This document shows positions 24,772 to 35,593 of a stretch of DNA of 64,000 nt, piece after piece. Source of the stretch: Rhodoferax sp. U2-2l (lineage in GTDB: Bacteria; Pseudomonadota; Gammaproteobacteria; Burkholderiales; Burkholderiaceae_C); NCBI RefSeq assembly GCF_020594515.1, contig NZ_JAJCTH010000007.1, positions 62,001-126,000 of the forward strand, written 5' to 3'. The notes under the pieces were generated by a model that had not been told where the DNA came from, searched no databases, and saw only the letters and a list, made by a program, of their open reading frames with translations. Position 1 is the stretch's first letter. Each line of letters starts with the position of its first letter. Position numbers and translations under genes: made by a program.

Positions 24772-25776
24772 CTACTTGTGGTGGCTCAGCGCGTTGCTGA
24801 CCAGCTTGGAGGTGATGTCCACAATCTGGATCATGCGGTCATACGCCATGCGGGTGGGGCCAACCACGCCCAGCGTGCCCACGACCTGCCCATCCACTTC
24901 GTAGGGCGCACTGACGATGGACAGGTCTTCAAACGGCACCACCTGGCTCTCGCCACCGATGAAGATGCGCACACCTTCGGCGCGCCCGGTGACGTCGAGC
25001 AGGCGCATCAATTGGGCTTTTTGTTCAAACAGGTCAAAAGCGCGGCGCAGGTGCCCCATGTCGTTGGCGAAGTCGCTGACCGACAACAGGTTTCTTTCGC
25101 CGGAGATGATGACTTCGTCAGCGGTTTCAGCCAGCACCTCGGTGTTGGCGGCCAGTGCGGCGTTCATCAGACTGGCAATTTCGGCACGCAAGGACTCGAC
25201 CTCGTTTTTCAGGCGCTCGCGCACCTGCTCGATGTCCAGACCGATGTAGTTGGCGTTGAGATAGTTGGCGGCTTCCACCAATTGCTGCTGCGCGTAGTCC
25301 ACCTCGGTGAAGATAACCCGGTTTTGCACGTCGCCTTCCGGGGACACGATGATCACCAGCAGGCGTCGCTCGGACAAACGCAGAAACTCGATATGCCGGA
25401 ACACCGAGGTCCGTTTGGGTGCCACCACCACGCCGACAAACTGCGACAGGCTCGACAGCAGGTTGGCCGCATTGGCGATGACTTTTTGCGGCTGGTCAGG
25501 TGCCAGGCTGTGCTCGCCAAAATGGCCGCGCTGCACCGTGAGCATGGTGTCCACAAACATGCGGTAGCCACGCGCCGTGGGAATACGCCCGGCCGAGGTG
25601 TGCGGGCTGACGATGAGACCGAGGTCTTCCAGGTCAGACATCACATTGCGGATGGTGGCGGGCGACAACTCCAGGCCGGACGCCTTGGACAAAGTGCGTG
25701 ACCCTACCGGCTGGCCATCAGCGATGTAGCGCTCCACCAGCGCTTTGAGTAATAACTTGGCACGGTCATCCAGCAT
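24772..25776 (-). CDS. hrcA: Heat-inducible transcription repressor HrcA
   Basis: The 334-residue protein has the HrcA winged-helix N-terminus ([30 protein letters not shown], with [18 protein letters not shown]) and the dimerisation domain with [16 protein letters not shown]. HrcA represses groE/dnaK genes at CIRCE operators, helped by GroEL. No CIRCE (TTAGCACTC-N9-GAGTGCTAA) is visible in its own 28-base upstream gap, which it shares with divergent nadK. Confidence 0.97.
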   Translation of the reverse strand: MLDDRAKLLLKALVERYIADGQPVGSRTLSKASGLELSPATIRNVMSDLEDLGLIVSPHTSAGRIPTARGYRMFVDTMLTVQRGHFGEHSLAPDQPQKVIANAANLLSSLSQFVGVVVAPKRTSVFRHIEFLRLSERRLLVIIVSPEGDVQNRVIFTEVDYAQQQLVEAANYLNANYIGLDIEQVRERLKNEVESLRAEIASLMNAALAANTEVLAETADEVIISGERNLLSVSDFANDMGHLRRAFDLFEQKAQLMRLLDVTGRAEGVRIFIGGESQVVPFEDLSIVSAPYEVDGQVVGTLGVVGPTRMAYDRMIQIVDITSKLVSNALSHHK

Positions 25777-25804
25777 GATTTCATTTTAGTGATGTAATTT
25801 ATGG

Positions 25805-26707
25805 ATGGATTCCAAATTTAAGCTCGTCGCCTTGATCGGCAAGTACCAGACGTCGGCAGGCGCTGCGACCCTTGCCGGTTCACGCGCGGCGCTGGAGGCC
25901 GTCGCGCACTTTTTGCATGATCAGGGCTGCGACGTGGTGCTTGAGCGGGACACGGCCCGCAACATGGGCATTGCTGATTACCCTGCATTGACCGTTGCGC
26001 AAATCGGCGAGCAATGTGACCTGGGTCTGGTGGTGGGGGGAGACGGCACCATGCTGGGCATTGGGCGGCAGCTGTCGTCCTATGGTGTGCCGCTGATCGG
26101 CATCAACCAAGGGCGTCTGGGGTTCATCACAGATATTCCTTATGACAGCTTTGCCAGTTGCCTGAGCAAGATGTTGCGCGGCGAGTATGTGGAAGACCAC
26201 CGCAGCCTGATGAATGGCCGGGTGATCCGCGACGGCCATTGTGTTTACACCGCCATGGCGCTCAACGATGTGGTGGTGAACCGGGGCGCGACCTCAGGCA
26301 TGGTGGAGCTTCGCGTGGAGGTGGACGGCCATTTTGTGGCCAACCAGCGGGCGGACGGCTTGATCATTGCGTCACCCACAGGTTCGACCGCCTATGCACT
26401 CTCGTCAGGTGGGCCGCTGTTGCACCCCGCCATTCCTGGCTGGGTGATGGTGCCGATTGCGCCGCACACCTTGTCAAACCGGCCCATCGTGCTCGCCAAT
26501 ACGTCGCATATTGCGATTGAAATCGTGGCAGGGCGGGACGCCAGCGCCAGTTTTGACCAGCAGTCGCTGGCATCGCTCATGCATGGTGACCGGATCGAGG
26601 TCACCCGGTCGAACCACCATGTGCGGTTTTTGCACCCCAAGGGCTGGTCGTACTTCGACACCCTGCGGGAAAAGCTGCACTGGAATGAAGGAGTAGCCTC
26701 AACGTGA
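25805..26707 (+). CDS. nadK: NAD kinase
   Basis: This enzyme phosphorylates NAD to NADP in the cytosol. It shows the [11 protein letters not shown] motif, [12 protein letters not shown], and the NE/D-type segment [11 protein letters not shown] with [23 protein letters not shown]. Length (300) is typical. ATG at 25805 is in frame; an ATG at 25801 is not. Its TGA overlaps the recN GTG start by four bases. The order hrcA (divergent)-nadK-recN is conserved in betaproteobacteria. Confidence 0.97.
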   Translation: MDSKFKLVALIGKYQTSAGAATLAGSRAALEAVAHFLHDQGCDVVLERDTARNMGIADYPALTVAQIGEQCDLGLVVGGDGTMLGIGRQLSSYGVPLIGINQGRLGFITDIPYDSFASCLSKMLRGEYVEDHRSLMNGRVIRDGHCVYTAMALNDVVVNRGATSGMVELRVEVDGHFVANQRADGLIIASPTGSTAYALSSGGPLLHPAIPGWVMVPIAPHTLSNRPIVLANTSHIAIEIVAGRDASASFDQQSLASLMHGDRIEVTRSNHHVRFLHPKGWSYFDTLREKLHWNEGVAST

Positions 26708-28356
26708 GTCTGAAACGCATCATCCTGCGCGACTTTGTCATCGTCAGAGAGCTTGATCTTGAACTGGCCAGCGGTTTTACCGTGCTGACCGGCGAGACGG
26801 GCGCCGGTAAATCCATCCTGGTGGACGCCTTGCAACTGGTCACAGGCGGGCGCGCCGATGTGGCGCTGATCCGCGAGGGCGCGGCCCGCACCGATGTCAG
26901 CGCCGAGTTTGAGGCGACTGCGGCGGTAGCGGGCTGGCTGGATGAGGCCGGGTTTGAGAAAGACGCCAGCCTGCTGCTGCGCCGCACCATCGACACCCAG
27001 GGGAAAAGCCGCGCCTGGATCAATGGCAGCCCGGCCACCGCCACCCAGTTGCGCGCCTTGGGTGAGCAACTGCTGGACATTCACGGCCAACACGCCTGGC
27101 AAAGCCTGACCCGCCCGGAATCGGTGCGGGGCTTGCTGGACGCGTATGCCAACGTGTCGACCCATGCCGTGTCAGCCCAGTGGCATGCCTGGCGCGCAGC
27201 GCAGGACAAGCTGACCCAGGCCCGCAGTTCACAAGACTCGCTGTTGAACGAACGCGAGCGGCTGACCTGGCAGATTGGCGAACTGGAAAAACTGGCCCCG
27301 GCGCCAGACGAATGGCACAGCCTGAACGCCGAGCACACCCGGCTCTCCAACGCCCAGGCACTGCTGGACGCTGCCCAGTCAGCCTTGCAACTGCTGGACG
27401 AAGATGAGAACAGCGCCAGCAGCCGGGTTGGGAGCGCCAGCGATGCATTGCAAAAACAAGCGCACATCGAACCCGCCTTCCAAGAATTGAGCGAGGTTTT
27501 GACCTCCAGCCTGGCGCAGCTGGAAGACGCCGTGCACTCCCTGCGCGGCTACCTGCGCAAAACCGAGCTGGACCCGGACCGGCTCACGGCGCTGGACGAA
27601 CGCATGGGCTTGTGGGTATCGCTGGCGCGGCGCTACAAACGCAGCCCGGAAGATCTGACTGACCTGCTGACCGGCTGGAAGCAACAATTACAAGCACTTG
27701 ACGCCGCCGCCGACCTGCAGGCGCTGGAGCGCGCGCTGGACGCTGCCTGGCAAGGCTATGTGCGCGAAGCTGGCAAGCTGACCCAAGCCCGCAAAAAGTC
27801 TGCGCCCAAGCTGGCCAACACCATCACCCTGGCCATGCAAGGGCTGGGCATGCAGGGTGGTCAGTTTGAGGTGCAGTGTCAGGCAGCTAGCCAACCGCTG
27901 CAAACCGGGCTGGAAGAGGTCAACTTCCTGGTGGCCGGGCATGCGGGCAGCACACCGCGCCCGGTCAACAAGGTGGCTTCGGGGGGTGAGTTGTCACGCC
28001 TGGCGCTGGCCATTGCGGTCACCACCAGCCAGCTGGGCACGGCGCAAACGCTGATTTTTGATGAGGTGGACGCCGGTGTCGGCGGTGCTGTGGCCGAAAC
28101 CGTGGGGCGGCTGATGCGCCAGTTGGGTACCGACAGGCAAGTGCTGGCCGTGACCCATCTGCCGCAAGTGGCGGCCTGCGCCGACTCGCATCTGGTGGTG
28201 AGCAAACAGCTGGCTGGCGCCGCTACCGTCAGCTCGGTCACACTGGTCGAAGGTGAAAAACGGGTCACCGAACTGGCACGTATGCTCGGCGGTGAACGCA
28301 TCCTGGCCAGCACGCTGACCCACGCGCGCGACATGTTGCAACTGCAAGGTGCCTGA
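26704..28356 (+). CDS. recN: DNA repair protein RecN
   Basis: This SMC-like ATPase acts in double-strand-break repair. The N-terminal Walker A is [17 protein letters not shown], followed by a central coiled coil (about 150-370) and the C-terminal signature [13 protein letters not shown] with Walker [14 protein letters not shown]. The GTG start (26704) overlaps the nadK stop (GTGA), giving translational coupling. Length 550 is normal. Confidence 0.97.
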   Translation: MSLKRIILRDFVIVRELDLELASGFTVLTGETGAGKSILVDALQLVTGGRADVALIREGAARTDVSAEFEATAAVAGWLDEAGFEKDASLLLRRTIDTQGKSRAWINGSPATATQLRALGEQLLDIHGQHAWQSLTRPESVRGLLDAYANVSTHAVSAQWHAWRAAQDKLTQARSSQDSLLNERERLTWQIGELEKLAPAPDEWHSLNAEHTRLSNAQALLDAAQSALQLLDEDENSASSRVGSASDALQKQAHIEPAFQELSEVLTSSLAQLEDAVHSLRGYLRKTELDPDRLTALDERMGLWVSLARRYKRSPEDLTDLLTGWKQQLQALDAAADLQALERALDAAWQGYVREAGKLTQARKKSAPKLANTITLAMQGLGMQGGQFEVQCQAASQPLQTGLEEVNFLVAGHAGSTPRPVNKVASGGELSRLALAIAVTTSQLGTAQTLIFDEVDAGVGGAVAETVGRLMRQLGTDRQVLAVTHLPQVAACADSHLVVSKQLAGAATVSSVTLVEGEKRVTELARMLGGERILASTLTHARDMLQLQGA

Positions 28357-28357
28357 G

Positions 28358-29248
28358 ATGCCCACTTCGAGACAAGACGTCCAAATTGTGCTGATCACCG
28401 GCATGTCCGGCTCGGGCAAATCGGTGGCATTGCACGCGCTGGAAGACCTGGGCTTTTACTGCGTGGACAACCTGCCGCCTGAATTGCTGATGCCGCTGGT
28501 GGACCTGGAGCACAGCCACCAGGTCAAACGTCTGGCGATTGCCATCGACGTGCGCAGCGCCAGCTCGCTGCCGCTGGTGCCGGAACAGCTCAAGGCCTTG
28601 AAGACGCAGGGGTTTCAGCTGGACTGCATTTTTCTGGACGCCACCACCGACACCCTGATCCGGCGCTTTTCCGAAACCCGCAGGCGCCATCCGCTGTCGC
28701 AAGGCGCGCAAATGGGAGCCCTGCTCGATCAGAACCATGTGCTGGCCGAGGCCATTGAGGTGGAGAGGGATTTGCTGAGCACCCTGCGCATGCAAGCGCA
28801 TGTGATTGACTCCAGCGTGATTCGCCCCACGCAACTACAAAGCTACGTAAAAACCTTCATTGGGGCACCGGGCGACCAATTGACCCTGGTGTTTGAGTCA
28901 TTTGCGTTCAAACGCGGCATACCCAGCGATGCGGACTATGTGTTTGATGTGCGCATGTTGCCCAACCCGCATTACGAGCCGGAGCTGCGCGCGCTCACCG
29001 GTCAGGACGCGCCCGTGGCCGACTTTCTGAAGCGGCAACCCGAGGTGCAGCGCATGCTGGACCACATCCACGGCTTTCTGGACAGCTGGATGGATGATCT
29101 GGCCCAAAACCACCGCAGCTATGTGACTGTGGCGATTGGCTGCACCGGCGGTCAACACCGCTCGGTGTACCTGGTGGAGCAGCTCACCGACCTGTTCAAG
29201 GCGCGCTGGGTGACCCTGAAACGCCACCGCGAGATGGACGCCCGTTAG
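28358..29248 (+). CDS. rapZ: RNase adapter RapZ (YvcJ-type NTPase)
   Basis: Walker [29 protein letters not shown] and the C-terminal block [25 protein letters not shown] (here [15 protein letters not shown]) identify RapZ, which in E. coli controls GlmS synthesis by delivering the GlmZ sRNA to RNase E; many betaproteobacteria carry it. ATG 28358 has AAGG 8 bases before it; a GTG at 28349 would overlap recN. The TAG stop (29246-29248) is the first three bases of a palindromic element. Confidence 0.95.
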   Translation: MPTSRQDVQIVLITGMSGSGKSVALHALEDLGFYCVDNLPPELLMPLVDLEHSHQVKRLAIAIDVRSASSLPLVPEQLKALKTQGFQLDCIFLDATTDTLIRRFSETRRRHPLSQGAQMGALLDQNHVLAEAIEVERDLLSTLRMQAHVIDSSVIRPTQLQSYVKTFIGAPGDQLTLVFESFAFKRGIPSDADYVFDVRMLPNPHYEPELRALTGQDAPVADFLKRQPEVQRMLDHIHGFLDSWMDDLAQNHRSYVTVAIGCTGGQHRSVYLVEQLTDLFKARWVTLKRHREMDAR

Positions 29249-29411
29249 TACTGCGCCACAGAAATACAGGAACATGAAAACGCATCTTTTCCTGCCTGGC
29301 GTTGTTGTTCGTCGTTGCCATAGCTACGGCTATGTCGCCTCCTCTCGCCTAGCCAGTCAGAAAAATCTGTCGTTTTCATTTTGTTCCTCCATTTCTCTGA
29401 CGCAGTACTAG
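29246..29411. repeat. Palindromic (MITE-like) element between rapZ and mutY
   Basis: The intergenic region is one large imperfect inverted repeat. Both ends read TAGTACTGCG inwards, and arms of about 38-40 bases share AGAAAT, AGGAAC and ATGAAAACG in the same order. A small inner hairpin CATAGC-TACG-GCTATG sits near the centre. The terminal TAGs are the stop codons of rapZ (29246-29248) and, in reverse, mutY (29410-29408). Each strand encodes a short frame starting ATGAAAAC and ending QY-stop: minus 29379-29245 (44 residues, GGAGG upstream) and plus 29274-29411 (45 residues). Probably a dispersed non-autonomous element or a bidirectional terminator. Confidence 0.7.
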
Positions 29412-30454
29412 GCGCTCAGCAACTTGCGGATCGGCGCTGGCAGGCCCAGCCGGGGCCAGCGGTCAGCATGCACCCAGTCACCCGGCACCGCTGGCGACCC
29501 GCCTTGGGGCATGGCGACACGCACCGGGTGCAAATACAAGTCTTTGTGCGTCAACACGTGTTTGATGACCGGCTGATCTTCCAACACGCCCGTCGGGCCA
29601 GCTGCCACGGCTGCCTGCAAGGCGTCGCGGTCATCAAACAGCGCCAAGCAATACAAACCCGCCCAAACCCCGGGCGTGGGCCGCTGACTCAGCCAGACCG
29701 CACCGTCAGGCGAGACGGCCCACAGCAACCAGAGGGTTTGCGCTGTGCGTTTGAGTTTGCGCGTCTTGACCGGGAAGGCTTCCGGATTGCCCTGCGCCTG
29801 CGCCTGGCAAGGCCCTAGCATCGGGCACATCTGGCAGGCAGGTTTTCGGGCGGTGCAGACGGTGGCACCCAGGTCCATGATGGCCTGGGTGTAGCGCGGC
29901 ATGGTGTTGGCCAGGTCATCGTCCGGCAACAGCCGGGTGGCCTCCTGCCACAAGCGGCGCTCGTTGGCGGCACTGGCCAGATCGGCCTCAAAACCCAGAT
30001 ACCGCGTCAGCACCCGCTTGACATTGCCATCCAGAATGGCCACCCGCTCGCCAAAACAGATGGAGGCCACGGCCGCAGCGGTGGAGGGCCCGATGCCCGG
30101 CAAGGTCTGCAACTGGGCCGCCGTGGCGGGGAACGCGCCACCGTGCAAAGCCATGACTTGTTGCGCGCACAGGTGCAGGTTGCGCGCACGACTGTAGTAA
30201 CCCAAGCCACTCCACAAGCCCAACACGTCGTCCAACGGGGCCTGCGCCAAGGCCGCCACATCGGGAAAACGCGCCAGGAACCGGGCGAAATAGTCTCGCA
30301 CCGTCACCACCTGGGTTTGCTGCAGCATGATCTCGGACAGCCAGACGCGGTACGGATCGCGCTGGGTTTGCCACGGCAAATCATGCCGTCCATGCGCCAA
30401 CTGCCAGCGCACCAGCGCCTGCGCGAAGCTGTCGCTGGGGGAACTAGGCCGCAT
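29408..30454 (-). CDS. mutY: A/G-specific adenine DNA glycosylase MutY
   Basis: MutY removes adenine mispaired with 8-oxoguanine. The protein has LPWQTQRDPYRVWLSEIMLQQTQV, the helix-hairpin-helix LPGIGPSTAAAV, the catalytic Asp in AILDGNVKRVLTR, and an iron-sulfur loop C-x6-C-x2-C-x5-C (CTARKPACQMCPMLGPC). A C-terminal NUDIX-like domain follows. Start at 30454 (MRPSS) or 30469; both overlap the 3' end of the upstream dynamin-like gene. The TAG stop lies in the palindromic element. Confidence 0.96.
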   Translation of the reverse strand: MRPSSPSDSFAQALVRWQLAHGRHDLPWQTQRDPYRVWLSEIMLQQTQVVTVRDYFARFLARFPDVAALAQAPLDDVLGLWSGLGYYSRARNLHLCAQQVMALHGGAFPATAAQLQTLPGIGPSTAAAVASICFGERVAILDGNVKRVLTRYLGFEADLASAANERRLWQEATRLLPDDDLANTMPRYTQAIMDLGATVCTARKPACQMCPMLGPCQAQAQGNPEAFPVKTRKLKRTAQTLWLLWAVSPDGAVWLSQRPTPGVWAGLYCLALFDDRDALQAAVAAGPTGVLEDQPVIKHVLTHKDLYLHPVRVAMPQGGSPAVPGDWVHADRWPRLGLPAPIRKLLSA

Positions 30455-32399
30455 GCATGGCCACCCCAAAACGCGCCGGGGTGGTCATCTGCAACAGCGA
30501 GTCGGTCAACTCAACCAGCTTGCGCTCGGCCTGGTCCAGCTCGGCGCTGCGGCCGTTGATTTCGGCAATGCGCTCGTCCAGCCCGGTGGACGCTTGCGCA
30601 ATACGGTCGATGGCTTCCAGCCGCCGCACAAAATTCTTGCGCCGTTCACGTAGCTGCGAATCCAGCTGGGAGGCTGCAGACTTGCTCCACGCCTCGATGT
30701 CGCTCAAAGCGGTTTCATTGACGCTGCGCAGCCGGTTGCTGAGCGCGCGCACCAGCCGGTCGGCAAACTCGGGCTGCGCCAGTCTGAACGCGTTGCTTAT
30801 GCCCAGATACTGCACATGGCTGCGCTCAATCAGGTCCAGATCATTCAAATAGGGTTCAACCTGTGGCTCATCGGGCACCTGCAGCGAAAAACCATACTCG
30901 GTGTTGAGCTGCAAAAAAGTGGCCACCAACATGGCGTGGATTTCCAACCCTTTGACGTGCACCTCGCGCACATTGGCACGCAGACGCTCAAAGGTTTCTC
31001 CATAAGAGCGCTTGATGCCCAGCTTGAAGCCTTTTTGCTTGAGCGCGCCAGTGAGCTGCGCCATCTCGTCCTTGAGTGCCTGCGGCCCGAGCAAAGCGAA
31101 AATTTCGCGCATCAGCTTCATGTGCACCGAGCGCACGGCGTGAATCTTGACGCCGGCCGCATCAAACTCGGCCTGCTCCTGCGCCACCCGCGCACGCATG
31201 TTTTTGATGACCGGCTTGTTCTTGCCCTGCAGGCCCTGGAGTTCAAGCAACTGCTCGGTCAGATCCCGGCGCCGCACCTGCACAAACCGCCCCGTTTCGC
31301 CGCGCAGCGCAGCAATGCCCCGCGCCACGGCGGCGCCCAGAATCTTTTGCCGCCGCCCCATGATGTCGTGACTGAGGGCGTCTTCCAGTTGGTCCAGACA
31401 ACTGCGCTTGAGCAACGCGGCGTCGTTCTTGACCTTGCCGACCAGCCCTTTTTGCGCCGACACGGCCACCACCTGATCCTGCGTAATGCCCAGAATCTCG
31501 GCTGAACTGCGTTTTTGCCGCTCGATCTGCGCCTGCACCTCTTGCGGGCTGTCCAGCGCGTCCCACAAGGTGTCGATCTTGTTCAGCACCACCAGGCGGG
31601 TCGACAGGTCTTGCCCGTCTTCCACCAGATGTTCGCGCCAGATCGACAAATCAGATTGGGTCACACCCGTGTCGGCACCCAGGATGAAAACCACCGCCTG
31701 CGCCTGCGGGATCAGGCTCACCGTCAGCTCAGGTTCAGCGCCAATCGCGTTCAGGCCAGGCGTGTCCAGAATGACCAGGCCCTGTTTGAGCAGCGGGTGC
31801 GCGATATTGATCAGGGCATGCCGCCATTTGGGCACTTCCAGCAAGCCATTGGCGTCCGGCACCGGGTTGCTGTCGCTGGACTGGGCGTGCCAGAAACCCA
31901 GCGCGCGCGCTTCTTCCTGCGTGACACGCCGCGTCTCGGCCACTTTGGCAAAGGCTTCGGACAGCTGTTTGGGGTTGCTGACCTCCAGGTCAATACGCTC
32001 CCACTTCTCCGGCACCATGCGCCACTCCATGAGCGACTGGGGATGCAGGCGGGTCTCGATGGGCAACAGGCGCAGGCAGGGCGGCACCTCGGCATCAAAC
32101 CCCATCTCGGTGGGGCACATGGTGGTGCGCCCGGCGCTGGCGGGCATGATGCGACGACCGTAACCGGCGAAGAAGATGGCGTTGATCAGCTCGGATTTGC
32201 CGCGCGAAAACTCGGCCACAAAAGCCACCATCACCTTGTCGACCCGCACCTGGGCTTCCAGCCGATGCAGCCGGTCTTCGACCGAGGCGTCCATCAGGTC
32301 CTGATCCTGCAACCACTGGGCCAACAGCTTCAAACGCAACGCAAACTCACGCCGCCAGACACTGTGCTGGTCAAATTTTTCGTTGAATGACGTTCCCAA
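30444..32399 (-). CDS. Bacterial dynamin-like GTPase
   Basis: The protein (about 650 residues) has a GTPase domain with G1 AEFSRGKSELIN, G2-region RTTMCPTEM, G3 LDTPGLNAIG and G4 VLNKIDTLWD, followed by long helical stalk-like segments to the C-terminus. That is the layout of dynamin-family proteins in bacteria, which act on membranes. TTG at 32399 is chosen because GGAGG lies 4 bases before it; the frame is open to a TTG at 32429. It sits between mutM and mutY on the same strand and overlaps mutY. Its exact role is unknown. Confidence 0.88.
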   Translation of the reverse strand: MGTSFNEKFDQHSVWRREFALRLKLLAQWLQDQDLMDASVEDRLHRLEAQVRVDKVMVAFVAEFSRGKSELINAIFFAGYGRRIMPASAGRTTMCPTEMGFDAEVPPCLRLLPIETRLHPQSLMEWRMVPEKWERIDLEVSNPKQLSEAFAKVAETRRVTQEEARALGFWHAQSSDSNPVPDANGLLEVPKWRHALINIAHPLLKQGLVILDTPGLNAIGAEPELTVSLIPQAQAVVFILGADTGVTQSDLSIWREHLVEDGQDLSTRLVVLNKIDTLWDALDSPQEVQAQIERQKRSSAEILGITQDQVVAVSAQKGLVGKVKNDAALLKRSCLDQLEDALSHDIMGRRQKILGAAVARGIAALRGETGRFVQVRRRDLTEQLLELQGLQGKNKPVIKNMRARVAQEQAEFDAAGVKIHAVRSVHMKLMREIFALLGPQALKDEMAQLTGALKQKGFKLGIKRSYGETFERLRANVREVHVKGLEIHAMLVATFLQLNTEYGFSLQVPDEPQVEPYLNDLDLIERSHVQYLGISNAFRLAQPEFADRLVRALSNRLRSVNETALSDIEAWSKSAASQLDSQLRERRKNFVRRLEAIDRIAQASTGLDERIAEINGRSAELDQAERKLVELTDSLLQMTTPARFGVAMHAA

Positions 32400-32466
32400 T
32401 CTGCCTCCAAAACGTGAGCATCCAACCAATATAGCACCCTTGCCAACGCGTTTTGGGCACGGTTTT

Positions 32467-33282
32467 TTATGGCTTTTGACAAACGGGACAGTAAAACGTG
32501 GCGCGCTGACCCTGGCGGATCATCTTGATCAGAGCGCCGCATGGGTGGCACGGTTGACCCGCGCGACCGTACACCCTGGCTTGCAGCTGGAAATACCCGG
32601 CGTGCCCATCGGCGTTGGAGAAATCGCGCAAGGTGCTGCCGCCCTGTTCCACCGCCCGGGCCAGCACATCACGGATGGCGGCGTGCAGACGCGCCACGCG
32701 TGGCCGACTCAACCGGTTGGCCCGGCAAGTGGGCCGTATGCCAGCCAGAAACAGCGCCTCGGACGCATAAATATTGCCCACCCCCACCACCAGATCCCCG
32801 GCCAGCAACACCTGTTTGATGACCGATTTGCGCAACTCGAGACCCTGGGCAAATTTCTCCAGCTCAAAGTCTTCCGAGAGCGGCTCCATGCCCAGGTGCC
32901 CCAGCAATTTCAGCGCGGCGGGTGACGTCAGGCTGTCGACATACACCACCGCACCAAAACGCCGCGGGTCGTTCAGACGCAAGCTGCCGTGGGTGGTGCA
33001 CAGTTCAAAATGATCGTGCGCCCCGGGCGCGGGCAAATCACGTGCAAACCGCAAGCTGCCTGACATGCCCAGGTGCAGCACCAACCAGCCATCGCTCAAG
33101 GCCATCAATAGATACTTGCCGCGCCGGCCCACCGTGCGCACCGTTCGTCCCACCAGGGCATCGGGCAGACAACCCAGCGGCCAACGCAGCGGTTTGCCCA
33201 GGTGCAGCGCCGTGATTTGCGCCCCTTCAATGGCGTCGACGAAACTGCGCCGGGTCACTTCAACTTCGGGTAATTCAGGCAT
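32467..33282 (-). CDS. mutM: Formamidopyrimidine-DNA glycosylase MutM (Fpg)
   Basis: It starts [11 protein letters not shown] with catalytic Pro2 and Glu3, contains the H2TH region ([19 protein letters not shown]) and ends in a zinc finger with C-x2-C-x16-C-x2-C (CHPCG to CPVC). It excises 8-oxoguanine and formamidopyrimidines and nicks the DNA. Length 271 is normal. It starts the mutM-dynamin-mutY run and diverges from the TPR gene across 38 bases. Confidence 0.97.
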   Translation of the reverse strand: MPELPEVEVTRRSFVDAIEGAQITALHLGKPLRWPLGCLPDALVGRTVRTVGRRGKYLLMALSDGWLVLHLGMSGSLRFARDLPAPGAHDHFELCTTHGSLRLNDPRRFGAVVYVDSLTSPAALKLLGHLGMEPLSEDFELEKFAQGLELRKSVIKQVLLAGDLVVGVGNIYASEALFLAGIRPTCRANRLSRPRVARLHAAIRDVLARAVEQGGSTLRDFSNADGHAGYFQLQARVYGRAGQPCHPCGALIKMIRQGQRATFYCPVCQKP

Positions 33283-33320
33283 GGAGACCAGTCGGGGAAA
33301 GCATGGATTATTATGAACGG

Positions 33321-35051
33321 ATGCGCCTCAAAACAGTTTTATTGCCCCTTTTGATCTCTTGCACAATGGGCTTGCACGCCCAGACGGCCAGCCCGCCTGA
33401 GCCGGTAGCCAAAAGGTCGGCGCTGACGGCACCGCTTTTTTATGAAATTTTGCTCGGTGAACTCAACGCCCGTGCGCAAGAACCTGGCGCCGCGTTCTCG
33501 CTGATGCTGGACGCCGCCCAAAAATCTCGCGACCCAGCAGTGTTCAAGCGGGCGGTCCAGATTGCGCTGCAGGCGCGCTCGGGTGAGTCGGCCTTGCAAG
33601 CCGCCAAGGCCTGGCGCCTGGCGCTGCCCGACTCGCGGGAAGCCAACCATTTTGTGCTGCAGATTCTGCTGGGGCTGAACCGGGTGGCCGACACGCTGGA
33701 GCCGCTCAAGCGCGAGATTGCTCTGGCGCCGGCCAAAGATCGGCGCGACCTGATCTGGTCGTTGCCGCCTGCCTTTGAGCGACTGGGCGAGCGGCATCTG
33801 GCGGCGTTGACGTTTCAGAAAGCGCTGGCCAACTGGCTGAACGACCCGGCCGTGGGCGCCACCGCCTGGGCGTCGATCGGGCGGGTCTGGCTCGCTGCCG
33901 GCGACAAGACCAAAGCGTTGGAGGCCGCCGCGAAAGGCTTGGCGGTTGATGCCAAATCCGAACACCCGGCGCTGTTGGCCCTGTCGCTGATGAGCCCTGA
34001 GACACCGTCGGCAGAACTGCTGGTCAAAAAGCACCTGCCCCACGCGCGGCCGCCCTACCGCATGGCCTACATCAAGGCACTGCTGCGAAACCAGCGTGAA
34101 GACGATGCCAAACGCGAATTGCAACGCATCAGAACCCAGACGCCCGACTACGCCGATGCCTGGCTGATTGACGGCGCGCTGGCACTGCAGGCGGGTCAAC
34201 TCGATCTTGCCGAGCAGCAATTGCAGCAGTATCTGGCGCTGGTGGATGCCGCGCCCGCCGAACCGCCACACGCCGACACCCAGCGCGGTCGCTCGCAAGC
34301 GTTTTTCTCGTTGTCAGAACTGGCCGTCAAACGCCAGGACCTGACCAGTGCGCAAAACTGGCTGCAGCGTGTAGACACCCCCGAAGACATGCCACGGGCG
34401 CAAATTCGCCGGGCCGCCCTGATGGCGCAACAAGGCCAGGTGGATGATGCAATCAACCTGATCCGCGGGCTGCCCGAGAACTCGGACGCAGACGTCCGAC
34501 TCAAACGCACCGCTGAGGCGCAATTGCTGCGCGACAACAAACTTTTTGAGCGGGCCCGCGACAGGTTGCAAACACTTGCTGCGCAATACCCGGAGGATCT
34601 GGATCTGGTCTACGAATTGGCCATGGCGCACGAAAAACTGGGCAACCTGCCCGAGATGGAGCGCCTGCTGCGCCAGCTGATCGCCGCCAAGCCAGACGAC
34701 CCGCACGCCTACAACGCCTTGGGTTACTCGCTGGCCGACCGCAACCTGCGTCTGCCCGAGGCCATCGCGCTGATCAACAAAGCGCTGGAACTCGCGCCCA
34801 AAGACCCCTTCATCATCGACAGTCTGGCCTGGGCACAATTTCGCAGTGGCAACCTGGCCGAAGCCTTGCGCCTGCTCAAGGGCGCCTTCAGCGACCGGCC
34901 CGACGCTGAAATAGCCGCCCATCTGGGTGAAGTCCTGTGGGTGGCGAACCAGCAGCAGGAGGCTTTGGAAGTCTTTCGTGCCGGCCTCAAGCTCAACCCC
35001 GACAACGACACACTCACCGAGACGCTGAAACGGCTGCGTGTCTCGCCGTGA
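33321..35051 (+). CDS. TPR-repeat protein, probably periplasmic
   Basis: A signal peptide ([19 protein letters not shown]) is followed by about 550 residues of helical TPR-like repeats. The clearest are near residues 470-570 ([59 protein letters not shown]). ATG 33321 sits directly before the leader; 33303 would add six residues. The stop overlaps the lolB start (GTGA). A TPR gene before lolB is common in Burkholderiales and may serve outer-membrane biogenesis, but its function is not established. Confidence 0.92.
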   Translation: MRLKTVLLPLLISCTMGLHAQTASPPEPVAKRSALTAPLFYEILLGELNARAQEPGAAFSLMLDAAQKSRDPAVFKRAVQIALQARSGESALQAAKAWRLALPDSREANHFVLQILLGLNRVADTLEPLKREIALAPAKDRRDLIWSLPPAFERLGERHLAALTFQKALANWLNDPAVGATAWASIGRVWLAAGDKTKALEAAAKGLAVDAKSEHPALLALSLMSPETPSAELLVKKHLPHARPPYRMAYIKALLRNQREDDAKRELQRIRTQTPDYADAWLIDGALALQAGQLDLAEQQLQQYLALVDAAPAEPPHADTQRGRSQAFFSLSELAVKRQDLTSAQNWLQRVDTPEDMPRAQIRRAALMAQQGQVDDAINLIRGLPENSDADVRLKRTAEAQLLRDNKLFERARDRLQTLAAQYPEDLDLVYELAMAHEKLGNLPEMERLLRQLIAAKPDDPHAYNALGYSLADRNLRLPEAIALINKALELAPKDPFIIDSLAWAQFRSGNLAEALRLLKGAFSDRPDAEIAAHLGEVLWVANQQQEALEVFRAGLKLNPDNDTLTETLKRLRVSP

Positions 35052-35566
35052 CACATCGCCGTACCGTCTTGGCGCTGGGCGCCCTCATCGCCACATCATG
35101 GGTGGCTGGGTGCGCCACCAACAGACGCATCGTCGACCCAAATGTTGGTCCAACATCACTCTGGCAGGGGCGCTTGTCGGTCCGCGTGCAAGCTGCGCCC
35201 GATGCCGGCCAGGCGCCAGACCAGTCGTTCAGTGCGGCATTTGAATTGCAGGGCAATGCCAGCCTCGGCGACTTGTTCTTGTTCACGCCGCTGGGCAGCG
35301 TTGCCGCGGCCATTCACTGGAGTCCTGACGGCGCGGTGCTGCAGGCGCGTGGCGAAACACAGACGTTCAGTGATCTGGCGCAACTGATGCAACAGGTGCT
35401 GGGCACCGATGTGCCGGTCACCGCCCTGTTTGCGTGGCTGGCTGGCCAAATTCAGGAGGTGGATGGCTGGCAGGTGGATTTGTCGCGCCAGCGACAGGGC
35501 AAAATCGTGGCCCGCCGCGGCGCACCCGCCCTGCCCGCCGAACTGCAAGTGCTGCTTGACCAGTGA
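35048..35566 (+). CDS. lolB: Outer-membrane lipoprotein receptor LolB
   Basis: The 172-residue protein has a lipoprotein leader with lipobox VAGC and the LolB fold segments WQGRLSVRVQ, SFSAAFELQGNASLGDLFLFTPLG and QEVDGWQVDL. LolB receives lipoproteins from LolA and inserts them in the outer membrane. The GTG start at 35048 gives the leader at the N-terminus and a 4-base overlap with the TPR gene. The gene precedes ispE, as in most proteobacteria. Confidence 0.93.
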   Translation: MTHRRTVLALGALIATSWVAGCATNRRIVDPNVGPTSLWQGRLSVRVQAAPDAGQAPDQSFSAAFELQGNASLGDLFLFTPLGSVAAAIHWSPDGAVLQARGETQTFSDLAQLMQQVLGTDVPVTALFAWLAGQIQEVDGWQVDLSRQRQGKIVARRGAPALPAELQVLLDQ

Positions 35567-35593
35567 GCCCCCGCCGATCCGCCTTTTTTCACC

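Noticed and set aside
24772..25804. A CIRCE element near hrcA
   Set aside because: No TTAGCACTC-N9-GAGTGCTAA is present in the 28-base gap between hrcA and nadK.
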